A stretch of DNA of 64,000 bases from Avena insularis (Eukaryota > Streptophyta > Magnoliopsida > Poales > Poaceae), in assembly GCA_023614405.1 (NCBI GenBank), contig CM042684.1, positions 471,333,650 to 471,397,649 on the forward strand, in the 5' to 3' direction. Position numbers and translations under genes: made by a program. The first letter of the stretch is position 1; every line of letters begins with the position of its first letter. The notes under the pieces were generated by a model that did not search any database, had not been told where the DNA came from, and saw nothing but the letters and a program-made list of their open reading frames with translations. Shown piece by piece: positions 33,770-46,379 of the stretch.

Positions 33770-36401
33770 GAGTGGTATTAGAGCTCAGCAGTTGCGATAC
33801 CCCACAAGTCCAGCCTGTAGGATAACCTAGCTAACGGCCGCAGTAGAGTGTCAAAACTATTTTGGAAAAACGATTGGCTAGATCTGGTTAGGTCTGATTT
33901 TATTCCTTACCCCTCTGCTATTCTCCTCTTACCCCTACGTGTTTTGAATCCGCTCTCGTCTTTTTCTTCGAGTCCAGGATTTCTCGTGGTTGGGTTCCGT
34001 CGTACCTTCAGGTTTTCCCTTCCTCCTTTGATAACGGTGTTCTACCATCCGAACTTCATGCTGCCTGAGTGATCCTTTATCTGTGGTACCATTCTTTGTT
34101 CTTGTTTGGGCCTCCCAGTGTTTTCCGACGCGACGACATCATCTACGCCAGATCCGATGCAGAGTCTGCATCACTCCTTTGTTTCCGAACCTCGCTTGTC
34201 GAGATCTTCAGTCTGAATCCTGAGGGTTGGTTGCATAATCTATCTGTTCGTGTACAGAGTAATGCTTCGAGTGCGGGATGGAGTCGCGACCATACCACTA
34301 CTCTTATCATTTGCTTTGTATATTGAATGGTGGATCGATGCAATTTTACTCCGTCCACGGATGCTAGAGGTGGCTTTATTTGTGGATACCTCTACCTTCG
34401 CCTTTGTTCGGAGTGTTCTCTGACGATCACGGACAACGACCTCTTGTTAGTGGTGTCGCGATGATCTAACCGAAGCGAGAAGACGCAGATCGCCGACCTT
34501 CCTTCCGGTACCCTGAGGCGGATCTCGGGGGCGAGATCCCTTGTTAGTGGTGTCGAATTGTGGCATCCCGCAAAACCACTACTAGAAAATCGCGTTGTTT
34601 TTGTGCATTGCATCATCATGACCGCATGCTCATGTCATCATGCCACATTGCATTTGAGCATCGTCATGTCATCATGCATTTGTTTGTCGAAACCTATTTT
34701 CTAAAAGCCTAGTTTGGTTTTCTAAATACTCCCCGTCTCAATTTCAAATTAAAGCGCCAGGCTTTTCCGGGTCTTTTATTTGTCTAAAAACTATTTACAA
34801 AAAGTTATTTTAAATTAAATAAAAATCTATATTATTCTTAGGGGGGCAGCCGAACCGGGCCGATCCGACCCAGTTGGCCACCCCCAGTACAAACCCGGCC
34901 TGTCTAATTCCTAATCCTTTTCTACCCCAACCTAACCTACCCAGCCCCCCCTCCACCTCACCTGCACCAATCGGTGCCTGCCACCTCATCCTCTCTCTCC
35001 CCCCGACCACTCTCCCGCTGCCACCTGCCCAACCCCACCCCACTCCCTCTCTCACCCCACACCGAATCCCCACCCACACACCACACCTGCCCTGAACCGC
35101 CCACACACACAACACACGCCCACCTACCGCCAGCCTGGGCCCACCCCGGCCCCACCTGCCAACTCCCGTCGCCCGGTCCACCCCGTCAACGCATCCCCAC
35201 GCGCTCCCTCCCAACTCCCGCTGCTCCTCTTCCTCCCTGGCCTCTCTCTCGCGGTCGACCGCCGCCCCTCCACGACCTCGCCTCCGCCCGAGCCCGCCGC
35301 CGGTCGACCTCGCTCTCCCCGCGGCTCCCCCTCCAGCGCCCCTCCGTCCTCGCCCCGCCTCCCCCTCAGGCGCCCGCCTCCGCCGTCCAAGCAGAGCCCC
35401 GCCACCGGCCTCTGCTCCTCCTCCTCCGCGACCGCGCCCTCGCCTCCATCCCCTCCCCTTCCCTCTCCCTCACCGAGGTCCTCCGTGCCCAGAACCGCCC
35501 TTGGGACCCTACCGCCTCTGCCCGACCTCCTCGCCGACATGCCTCCTCCGCCTTGGCCCCACCAGCGCCCGGGCCAGCGCCTGCACCACCCCGAGCTCGG
35601 CCCCGCCTCCTCCACCACCGCCGCCACAGAGTCCCTCCCGCCTCGCCGCCGCCCGCCTCGGGTCCCAGCCGTGTCCGCTAAGCCTCCTCCGCGCCATGGT
35701 GTCGTCGCGAGCCGCATGTCCTCTGGCACGGTGTGTGCTCGTGGGGCGTGTTTGTGCAGAACTAGCGTTATCCAAGAGGTGCAAGCCAAGATCGGCCCAA
35801 AGACCCATGTGCTAATTCAAGTTCGTTGATGACAACGGAACCAAAAACCCCAAGGTCTTCACGATCGGTGCCGCATCCATGTACCTAGAAGCTATCAAAA
35901 TCTTTGGGGCGACAAGATCGACGCCGATGCACAATTACCATCAATCCTCGAAGTTCGACACCGACAAAAGGCAGGAAAATAAGTACCCCCCTCATGGAAC
36001 CGATGATTGTCGGTACCCAAGATCTTCCTCAGGGCACGACAAGACCTCCGTCATGGAAACCGCAAGTTCCACTTCCGGAATCCGAAGGCCCCGATTCCTC
36101 GTCGAACCCCGGAACCCCAAGATCGCCGAACCCTAATGTGTGAACCTTTTCCCGAGCCCCTATTTTATAAATGAAATACAAACTTGTTGCATATTAAATT
36201 GTCATACTCGCATGCATATTTGTGTGGGTCGGGGGCCTTATGCCGATTCACCTTATAATTAAATATGGGGCCATATGCGGGCAAATCTAGCCTTATATTG
36301 GCCTCATTTAAATTTGTGTAGCGAACCGGTAACTTATCTTGCCCTGTTATTACAACATTTAATTTGCGGGGTAGATAAACAATATGAACCATTTAATTAA
36401 T
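33770..36401 (+). repeat. Internal domain, copy 2
   Basis: Complete internal domain from the primer binding site to the second LTR. It matches copy 1 from 33831 on. A Pro-rich frame lies at 34974-35681 and the same 85-codon frame as in copy 1 at 35879-36136. Differences from copy 1 come in tight clusters. Confidence 0.75.
33773..33786 (+). other. Primer binding site of the gypsy-like element
   Basis: TGGTATTAGAGCTC lies three bases after the LTR end, close to the initiator-tRNA-Met complement. Confidence 0.75.
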
Positions 36402-38408
36402 TGTCGGGACCCCGGTTCCACTTAATATGGCCTAATTGCATCGCACCTTTGCCATGTCATACATCATACATGCATCATGCCCGATCTTTTGCCATAGTAA
36501 TAAATAGTGCATCCGGTGTTTCTTCTAGTGTTTTGCTTCTCCGCGGACTAGGCCGATGAGTTGATGCGAGTGTCGATCCGATCTTCGGTTGAACCTTCGA
36601 CAATGTTTTCAGGCGAGCATCTCCCCCTTTCTACCTATCTTACTTTTATAGTATTTATTCCCTCCTGTTGATCTATTGCTATCTGTGTTATGCGTTGCTC
36701 TAGTTTTCGTTGCGTGATATCCCTTGCAGCCTCATATTGCCTTGGACACATCCTATTACCTGTTGTTTGGTAGATAGTTGGACTTGCGCGTCGTAGTCGC
36801 TTGCTCAAGCGCTGTTGCGTGTCGCCAAGAACCACAGCTGTTGGAGAAGTGCCGCATGTACAATGTTGGAGATGATCATGGCTTTACTTTTCGTTCACTT
36901 AATTACTGTTTAACAACTAAAATTGAAGTAAGTAAGCAGAGGCATCGGTGGGTGATAGATAACATTTGGTTTCCGACCGCCCACTTGTGTCCCGTAGGAC
37001 CCCGAGTTCTTGACACCTGTTCCGAGATCGAGCGCGCTAACCACAGGTGGGGAGATATGGGCCCCCCATTGATTATTACCTGATTTCAAAGTATTGTACT
37101 GGGGGCCACAACTAGTTTGAGGTTTTATTTACTATCCTGTACTTATGCCATGCTTTACCGCTTTATTTAAATTGTGCGATGGATAGCACATCGCATCGCT
37201 TAGGAAGCGGAGTGTTTTCGGTATCGACGTCCCAGCTTTTGGGATTTGTTGTCGTTCTATACCATCAAGCGCAAACCCCGAGTCCGTCTCGAGACCGGCC
37301 GACTTCGCTATGGTGTACTTAGTGGGTGGCCCGTGCTTGCTTTGGGTCTGGGAACGCTATGACTTAGGCCCCGCCACATACCGATGGGTGTATGTTAATC
37401 GATCCGCAAAAGGGTCAAGTGCTTGTGGATACTTTGGTGCACCTGCAGGTTAAATCTTTTCGAGAAGCCGTGTCCGCGGTTATGGACGACTTGGAGCACA
37501 GTGCTTGATCATAGACAACTATAACTAAAGTTTATTGTTATAAATTGACTTGTATCCGATATGACTAGTAATCAGCTTCACTACAACGGAATGGCTAAGT
37601 AAAAGTACCAACAACCGGGTTTTGGGGTTATCTCATGCTAATTGTATTCGACTAGTAAGTGTTGCAACTATCACGGAATGGTCAACTAAAAGTGCCCACT
37701 GCTTATTTTATCAGGATGATTATCTAAACCTGACTAGTAATTGCTGCAACGATAACTGAATAAATAAAACTACCAACTGTGTGAGTTCCTCGGTCGACTT
37801 CCTCGTTTGGTCTCGAGGGGGAATACCAGGATGGGATTGTTTGGTGTAAGATTCAGGTTGGATCCGAATAGCTCTTCCTTACCCCTCTCTGTTAGCCGCC
37901 TGTTGCATCGAGTCTCTATAGGTTGTTTAGTGCATGCTGTCACGCTTGATCCACCATACCTATGTAGGCGAGGACCGCCAATTCTAGTCTCGGCTGCATC
38001 GCCTCGATCGACGCCTCCTTCTTTTCCTTTGCCCTTTGTCGGCACCCCTTTTGTTTAAGCAGGTTTTGAGATCGACGTCGTTAGCAGGGTTACCCTTCCG
38101 GCTTGGCCTGGGCAGGGTTATGGACGCCATTGGTTATTCTTTAGGGCTCTTAGCCCCATTTGCATCTTGTCCGTAGTCGGACGCTCTATCATTTTCAAGG
38201 TGATTTGGATCTTTGTATATTATATCTGTATTCTTGACTCCTGGAGTCGTGTTGTATATATCTGTGGGTCCCATCGAGGACCTGTGTAATGTTATTACTT
38301 CGTTTTCCACCCGCACGAAAGTGCCTGGTGGGCACCTTTGAATCGTTTCTATGCGGGTTTGGCGAGTTTCGCTAAAACTTGCATAGGGCCGATTCTGAGG
38401 GTGTTACA
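36402..38408 (+). repeat. LTR, copy 2 (2007 bp)
   Basis: Complete TGTCGGGACC...TGTTACA LTR without the inverted insertion. GTCAT follows, which may be one side of a target-site duplication, but its partner is missing. Confidence 0.85.
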
Positions 38409-39539
38409 GTCATCTAGATAGCTTGCAAGCATGTGACTAGGTCACAAGGGATGACATAACATGGAACGAGTAAAGAATACTTATCAGTAACGAGGAAGAA
38501 CTAGGTATGAAGATACTGACGATCAAACCTCGGATAAGTAGAATGTCACGAGACAAAGGGAATTGGTTTCGTATGTTAATTGGTTCAATCGATCACGAAA
38601 TAATCGTTGAGTATGTGGGAGCCGTTATGGATCTCCAGATCCCGCTGATGGTTATTGATGGGAGAGGTGTCTTCATCATGTCTGCATATTCACGAACCGT
38701 AGGATGACACACTTAAGGTTTGAAGTTGTTTGAAGTAGATATGGAATTTGCGTTGGAGACCGAATGTTGTTCGGAGTCTCGGAATGGATCCGGGACATCA
38801 CGAGGAGATCCGGAATGGTCCGGAGAATGAGATTCATATATTGGGGATCATTTTCTAAGTTAGGAAATGGAGATTCTAGAAGGTTTCGGAATGTTCTGGA
38901 AGGTTCTAGAGGATTTCTTGGAGTTTGCTTGAAAACCAAGAAAGGGATCAAAGAAACCAAGTGGGGCAAGACACGGATTCGTGGGGGAGGAGGATTCCTC
39001 CCCCCAACCCGCCATCCCAAGGAAGAGAGAGTCCTACTAGGACTCCCCCTCCCCAGGCGTGCCTCCCTCCTTTAAATAGAAGGAGGCGCCTCTTGCACCT
39101 TGTCTCATAACTCCCAATCTCAGCCGCCTCTCTCCTCCACGTTTCTTCTGCACAGGCATAGGCGAAGACCTGCATATTTCTCATCTCCACCACCACCACT
39201 CCGTCGTGCTGCTGGGATTCCGTGGAGAAGATCTACTACCTCCACGCTCACCGGAACGGGAGAGGAAGGTCGCCGACTCGCACGCAGTGACCGTCACGAA
39301 GCGCTGCCGGAACGCGGTGCCGGAAGGATCGTCCACACGATCTTGAGATCGGCAAGTGATCGACTACATCATCCACGAGATCTAATCTCGTTAACGCTTT
39401 CGGTTCTATGAGGGTTAGTACCGATCTATCTCGTTGCTCATGTCTAGTAGATTAGATCTTGGCTTTTATCTAGATTAGATCTGGGTTTTGTTCGTTCTTG
39501 CGGTAGAAATTTTTTGTTTTCCATGCTACGAACCCATCA
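38409..39539 (+). repeat. Partial 5' LTR of BARE/Angela-like element
   Basis: It aligns with 45227-46369 and ends ACCCATCA. The join at its left is the TGTTACA end of the gypsy-like LTR. Confidence 0.85.
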
Positions 39540-39540
39540 G

Positions 39541-39556
39541 TGGTATCAGAGCCTTG
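39541..39556 (+). other. Primer binding site (initiator tRNA-Met type)
   Basis: TGGTATCAGAGCCTTG follows the LTR by one base, an exact match to the usual Copia site. Confidence 0.88.
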
Positions 39557-40748
39557 TCTATGCGTAGATCTGTTGCACGAGTAGAACACAATGAGGTTGT
39601 GGGCGTTGGTGCTCGTCTGCCTTTTTGCTATGTGTGTACTTTGCATCTTGCGGTATGGTGGGATGAAGCGGCCGGCTAACATTACATGTCATCGTACATG
39701 AGACTTGCTCCACGCTTGACGTAACTCAGATTGCACAAGTGGCTTTGCGGGTGTCTGTCTCTCCCATCATAGTATAGATCAAATCTACACTTTGCACTTG
39801 ATAGCACTTATATCAACGTTGTGGTTCAGTTTCGTAGGTAAGATGCGTTCTTAGTCGAAAGCCCCAAGCCACGTAAAACTTGCAAAGAAAATTAGAGGCG
39901 TCTAACTTGTTTTTGCAGGGGTTTTGTGATGTGATATGGCCTACATGTGATTGTGATTGTATTTGATGTATGCAATGTTCCTTGTTGTAATATGGCAACC
40001 GGCAGGAGCCTAATGGTTGTCTTCAATTCTGTTAAGACCTGCGTGTCTATTCATCTTGTAATAGCTTTGTTCCAAGTAGTTGTTATAGTTGCTAGTGAAG
40101 ATGGACAACCATGAAGCGGCGCCACGAACCTTGACGCAATGCTGGTGATGATGGAGATCATGTCCGTGCTTTGGAGATAGAGATCGAAGGCATAAGAAGA
40201 AAGGGCCATATCATATCACACAAATTATGAATTGCCTGTGATGTTAATCCTTTATGCATCTTGTATTGCTTAGATCATGACGGTAGCATTATAAGATGAT
40301 CCCTCTCACTAAATATCAAGTAATAAAGTGTTCATCCTTAGTTGGCACCGTTGCTAAGACTCGTCGTTTCGAAGCATCTCGTGATGATCGGGTGTGATAG
40401 ACTCTACGTGTGCATACAACGGGTGCAAGCCAGATTTGCACATGCGGAAACTAAGGTTAATCTTGACGAGCCTAGCATGTACAGAAATGGTCTCGAAACA
40501 CGGAATACCGAAAGGTAGAGCATGAGTCATATGATTGATATGATGAACATGAAGATTGTTCGCCGATGAAGCTACATCATCTCACATGATGATCAGACTT
40601 GGTGTAGTGGACTTGGTTTGTGTAATCACTAAAACAACTGCGAGGGATGTTGTTTTGAGTGGGAGTTCACCTAGTTGATTTAAGAATTAAATTTGAACAC
40701 TATTTATCATAAACTTAGTCTAAAATACTTGCAAATTTGTTGTAGATT

Positions 40749-41560
40749 ATGGCGAACGTTTCCATCAATTTCAATGCGTTCCTAGAGAAAGAAAAGCTTA
40801 AGAACAATGGAAGCAATTTCACGGACTGGTTCCGTGGACTGAAGATTGTCCTCGTGGCTGGTCATTGACCTATGTGCTCAAGCACCGCTAGGTGACCCAC
40901 CGTAAGATGCCACCGATGACGAAAGAATGTTTATGCCACTCGGAAACATCACTACTCCACAGTTCAGGTGCCATCCTCAGACGGTTTAGAATCGAGCTTC
41001 AAAAGCGCTTTTGAGCACCATGACCCATTTGAAATCATTAAGGAGCTCAAACTCATATTTGAGACTCAAGGCCATGGAAAGCTATGAAGCTTCCGAGAAG
41101 TTCTTTACCGCAAGATGGAAGAGGGTAGCTCCGTTAGCGAGCACGTGCTCACCATGTCTGGGGACGCAAACAAACTCCGAGAGTTGGGGATACCGATTCC
41201 TAATGAATTGGGGATTCACCGTGTCCTCTAATCACTTCCACCAAGTTACAAGAACTTTGTGATGAACTACAATATGCACTGCATGAACAAGACGTTGCAT
41301 GAACTATCGTCCATGCTGAAAACTGCTGAAGTGGAGATCATGAAAGAACACCAAGTGTTGATGGTCAATAAGACCACCAATTTCAAGAAACGGGGCAAGC
41401 CTAAGAACAAGGGCAACTTCAAGAAGGACGGCAAGAAAGCTGCCGCACCTGCTAAGAAGCCCAAGGCTGGTCCTAAACCTGAAACTGAGTGCTTCTACTA
41501 CAAGGGTGCTGGTCACTAGAAGCGAATCGCCCAAATACCGCGGATCTCAAGAACGGCAAC
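40749..41560 (+). pseudogene. BARE/Angela-like gag
   Basis: It starts MANVSINFNAFLEKEK after about 1.2 kb of leader and includes NFTDWFRGL, a gag N-terminal motif. A TGA at 40866 ends the first frame after 39 codons. Later pieces in other frames include a Lys-rich region (41380-41470) and a zinc knuckle (CFYYKGAGH) in which the second cysteine is Tyr and the next codon is a stop. RNA binding by this knuckle would be lost. Confidence 0.82.
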
Positions 41561-44500
41561 ATCAAGAAGAAAGGTATATTCGATATACATGTTATAGATG
41601 TGTATCTTACTAGTAATCGTAGTAGTGCTCGGGTATTTGATACCGGTTCGTTGCTCATATTAGTAACTCAAACAGAGCGGAATAAACGAAGACCGGCAAG
41701 AGATGAGGTGACGATGCGCGTTGAAATGGCTCCAAGGTTGATGTGATCGCCGTCGACACGCCTCCTCTACATCTACCATCGGGATTAGTTTTAAATTTAA
41801 ATAATTGTTATTTGGTGCCTGCTAAGCATGAACATTATATCTGGATCTTGTTTATTGCGAGACGGTTACTCTTTTAAGTCTGAGAATAAAGGTTGTTCGA
41901 TTTATATGAGTAATATCTTTTATGGTTATGCACTGAGATGAATGGTTTATTCTTATTGAATCTCGATAGTAGTGATACACATGTTCACAACATAGATGCT
42001 AAACGAATAAAATTGAATGATAATTCTACATACATGTGGCAATCGCTGCCTTGGTCACATTGGAGTGAAGCGATGAAGAAACTCCATTCGATGGACTTCT
42101 TGAATCACTTGATTTTGAATCACTTGAAAGATGCGAAGCATGTCTAATGGGAAAATGACTAAGACTCCATTCTCTCGAATAATGGAGCGAAGCATGACTT
42201 ATTGGAAATAATACATACCGATGTGTGCGGTCCAATGAGTGTAGCATCGCTGGTGGATATCGTTATGTTCTCACTTTCATAGATGACTTGAGTAGATATG
42301 GGTATGTCTACTTTATGAAACATAAACCAAACTTTCGAGAAGTTTAAGGAATTTCAAAGTGAAGTGGAAAATCATCGTAACAAGAAGATTAAGTTTCTGC
42401 TCGACCGCAGAGGTGAATATCTGAGTTATGAGTTTGGCATGCATTTAAAGAAATGTGGAATACTTTCACAGCTGACACCGCCGGGAACACCACAACAGTA
42501 ATGGTGTGTCCGAACGTCAGAATCGAACTCTCTTAGATATGGTTGTCTATGATGTCTCTTACAGATTTACCGTTATCATTTTGGGGCTATGCATTAGAGA
42601 CAAACCATTCACTTTAAATAGGGCACCATCTAAACTGCTGAAACGACACCATACGAATTGTGGTTTGGAAAGAAACCTAAGTTGTCGCTCCTTAAAGTTT
42701 GGGGTCAAGCATATGTAAAGAAGTTACAGCCTGATAAGCTTGAAACCAAAGCGGAGAAATGCGTCTTCATAGGATACCCTAAAGAAACAATTGGGTATAC
42801 CTTCTATCATAGATTCGAAGGCAAAGTTTTCGGTGCTAAGAATGGATCCTTTCTGGAGAAGGAATTTCTCTCGAAAGAAGTTACTGGAAGGAAAGTAGAA
42901 CTCGACGAGGTTGTTGAACCTTCTTTCGGAGTTGAGAGTAGCGCAGCACCAGAAGTTGTTTATGTGCCACCTGCACCAACCGGAGAGGAAGCTAATGATG
43001 TTGATCATGAAACTTCAACGGTTACTACTGAACCTCGCAGGTCAACGAGGGTTCGTACCACTCCTGAGTGGTATGACTCTTCCTTGAACGTCATGTTAGT
43101 AGACAACACTGATGACCCTGCGACGTATGAAGAAGCTATGGTGAGCCCAGATTCCGACAAATGGCTAGAAGCCATGAAATCCGAAATGGGATCCATGTAC
43201 GAAAACCAAGTATGGACTTTGGTGGACTTACCGGATGGCCGTAAGGCTGTCGAGAACAAATGGATTTTCAAAAGAAAAACAGATGTCGATGGTAATGTTA
43301 CGCCTATAAAGTTCGACTTGTCGCAATAGTGTTTCGACATATTCAAGGAGTTGACTACGATGAGACTTTCTCACCAGTAGCGAAGCTAAAGTCTGTGAGG
43401 ATTATGTTAGCAATCGCTGCATATTTCGATTATGAAATTTGGCAGATGGATGTCAAAACGGCATTCCTTAATGGAGACATTGAGGAAGAGTTGTATATGG
43501 TACAACCCAAGGGTTTTGTCGATCCTAGTGATGCTGATAAGGTATGCAAACTTCAGCGCTCCATTTATGGACCAAGCAAGCATCCCGAGTTGGAATTAAC
43601 GCTTTGATAAAGTAATCAAAACTTTGGATTTATACAAACTTATGGAGAAGCTTGTATTTACAAGAAAGTGAGTGGGAGCTCAGAGTATTCCTAGTACTAT
43701 ATGTAGATGACATATTGTTGATTGGGAATGGTATAGAACTTCTTAATAGCCAAAACCTATTTGAATAATAGTTTTTCGATGAAGGATCTTGAAGCGGCAT
43801 ATATTCTAGGCATCAAGATTTATAGAGATAGATCAAGACGCCTAATAGCGCTTTCACAAAGTACATACTTAGACAAAGTTCTAAAGAAGTTTAGAATGGA
43901 AGAGAGCAAGAAAGGGTTCGTGCCCATGTTGTCAGGTAAGACCTTGAGTAAAACTCAAAGTCCAGCTACGGCAGAAGATCGAGAAAAGATGAATAAAATT
44001 CCTATGCCTCGTCATAGGTTCTATCATGTATGCCATGTGTACAAGACCGGATATAGCACATGTCGTTAGTTTGACTAGCGTATATCAAAGTGATCCCGAA
44101 TGGAACATCGGATACGGTCAAGAATATCCTAAAGTACCGAATAGGACTAAGGATATGGTTCTTTCTTATGGAGGTGATGAACAGCTTGTTGTAAACGGTT
44201 ACACGATGTTAGTTGGAACACCGATCCGTATGACTCAAGTCACAGTCCGATAATGATTTATTTTGAATGGTGCTGCAATAAGCTAGAGGAGTGCCATGTA
44301 GCGTTGTAGGTAAATCTTCAACTGAATCGGAATACATAGCTGCTTCGAGGCTGCACAAGAAGGCATATGGATGAAGGAGTTCATTACTGAACTTGGCGTG
44401 GTTCCCAAAGTTAGACCCGATGGCCATCTCGTGACAACACAAAAAGTGCCATAGCTAATGCAGGAGCCAAGGTCACATAGCAAGCTGAAGCACATCAAGC

Positions 44501-44661
44501 TACGTTTTCATACTATTCGCGAGTATGTCCAAGATGGTGACATAAAGATTTGCAAAGTACACACTGATCTGAATGTAGCAGGTCCGTTGACTAAACCTCT
44601 CCCTAGAGCAAAGCATGACCAACACCAGATCGCCATGGGTGTTCGGTATATTACCATGTAA
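41561..44661 (+). pseudogene. BARE/Angela-like pol
   Basis: Fragments in order: protease (FDTGS near 41640), eroded GAG-pre-integrase and integrase (about 42060-42560), the integrase C-terminal region (42658-43020), RT from about 43130 with the QMDVKTAFLNG motif near 43445 and YVDD at 43700-43711, and RNase H with its end at 44661. At least five frameshifts or stops break it. RT catalytic motifs are still readable, unlike in the Copia at 9995. Confidence 0.85.
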
Positions 44662-44679
44662 TCTAGATTATTGACTCTA

Positions 44680-44694
44680 GTGCAAGTGGGAGAC
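44680..44694 (+). other. Polypurine tract of BARE/Angela-like element
   Basis: GTGCAAGTGGGAGAC directly before the 3' LTR start; a G/A-rich tract in the usual place. Confidence 0.75.
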
Positions 44695-46369
44695 TGTTGG
44701 AGATATGCCCAAGAGGCAATAATAAAAGTGGTTATTATTATATCTTTGTGTTTATGATGAATGTTTACATCCCATGCTATAATTGTATTATTAGGAAACA
44801 CTAATACTTGTGTGTTTTGTAAACATAAAAGAGTCCCTGGTAAGCCTCTTGTTAAACTAGCTTGTTGATTGATTGATGATCATGGTTTCCTGATCATATA
44901 CATTGGATGTGATTAATAACAAGGTTATATCATTAGGAGAATGATATGATGGACACACACCCATAGTAAGCGTAGCATAAGATCAAGTCATTAAGTTCAG
45001 ATTGTAAGCTTTGAAATACATAGTAACCTAATCCTTCGACCATGAGGTTATGTTAATCACCATCACCGGATGGGTACTTTGATGACATCAAACACCGCTT
45101 CGTAATTGGGCGGTTATAAAGGTGTCATTGGGTATTCTGAAAGTATGTGTTGAAGCACATAGACCAAGATTGGGATTTGTCCATCCATATGACGGATAGA
45201 TATACTCTGGGCCCTCTCGGTGGAATGTCATCTAGATAGCTTGCAAGCATGTGACTAGGTCACAAGGGATGACATAACACAGAACGAGTAAAGAGTACTT
45301 ATCAGTAACGAGGAAGAACTAGGTATGAAGATACCGACGATCAAACCTCGGATAAGTAGAATATCGCGAGACAAAGGGAATTGGTTTCGTATGTTAATTG
45401 GTTCAATCGATCACGAAGTAATCGTTGAGTCTGTGGGATCCGTTATGGATCTCTAGATCCCGCTGATGGTTATTGATGGGAGAGGTGTCTTCATCATGTC
45501 TGCATATTCACGAACCGTAGGGTGACGCACTTAAGGTTCGAAGTTGTTTGAAGTAGATATGGAATTTGCGTTGGAGACCGAACGTTGTTCGGAGTCTCGG
45601 AATGGATCCAGGACATCACGAGGAGATCCGGAATGGGCCGGAGAATGAGATTCATATATTGGGGATCATTTTCTAAGTTAGGAAATGTTCCGGAGTGTTT
45701 ATATGGAGATTCTAGAAGGTTTCGGAATGTTCTAGAAGGTTCTAGAGGATTTCTTGGAGTTTGCTTGAAAACCAAGAAAGGGATCAAAGAAACCAAGTGG
45801 GGCAAGACACGGATTCGTGGGGGAGGAGGATTCCTCCCCCCAACCCGCCGGCCCAAGGAGGAGGGAGTCCTACTAGGACTCCTCCCAGCGCCGCCTCCTC
45901 CTTTAAATAGAAGGAGGGGCGCCTCTGCACCTTGTCTCATAACTCCCAATCTCACCGCCTCTCCTCCACGCTTTCTTCCGTGACAGCATAGGCGAAGCCC
46001 TGCAGATTTCTCATCTCCACCACCACCACCACGCCGTCGTGTTGCTGGGATTCCGTGGAGAAGATCTACTACCTCCGCACGTCACCGAACAGGAGAGGAA
46101 GGTCTACTTGACTCCAAGACGCAGTGACCGTCATGGAAGCGCCGAACGCTGGCGCCGAAGGATCGCCCACACGATCTTGAGATCGGCAAGTGATCGACTA
46201 CATCATCCACGAGATCTAATCTCGTTAACGCTTTCTATTTAGGGTTAGTACCGATCTATCTCGTTGCTCATGTCTAGTAGATTAGATCTTGGCTTTTATC
46301 TAGATTATATCTGGGTTTTGTTCGTTCTTGCGGTAGAATTTTTTTGTTTTCCATGCTACGAACCCATCA
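44695..46369 (+). repeat. 3' LTR of BARE/Angela-like element (1675 bp)
   Basis: It starts TGTTGGAGATATGCCC and ends ACCCATCA. It contains a tttaaata TATA-like box near 45901. Confidence 0.88.
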
Positions 46370-46379
46370 GGCACTACAG

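Larger units (their letters stand above)
27792..38408 (+). mobile_element. Tandem gypsy-like element: internal-LTR-internal-LTR
   Basis: Two copies of a short (~2.5 kb) internal domain (27792-30287 and 33770-36401) alternate with LTRs (30288-33769 and 36402-38408). Offset between copies is 6039 bp on the left and 6114 bp further right. The LTRs run TGTCGGGACCCC...TGTTACA, and a TGGTATTAGAGC primer binding site follows the first, as in chromovirus-type gypsy elements. No pol genes are present, so the element is non-autonomous. The first copy lacks its left LTR and about 60 bp of internal DNA. Confidence 0.8.
38409..46369 (+). mobile_element. BARE/Angela-like Copia element, 5' truncated
   Basis: A partial 5' LTR (38409-39539) matches the 3' part of the complete LTR at 44695-46369; the first 532 bp are missing. 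Between them lie a primer binding site, a broken gag and a broken pol in Copia order. The LTR start TGTTGGAGATATGCCC and the AGGCAATAATAAA phrase after it are typical of BARE/Angela/WIS elements of Triticeae. Many stops and frameshifts show that it is old. Confidence 0.88.

Noticed and set aside
28930..35681. Long Pro/Ser-rich ORFs in the two gypsy-like internal domains (28930-29574, 34974-35681)
   Set aside because: Composition follows the C-rich DNA, several frames are open at once, and the two copies differ in frame and length.
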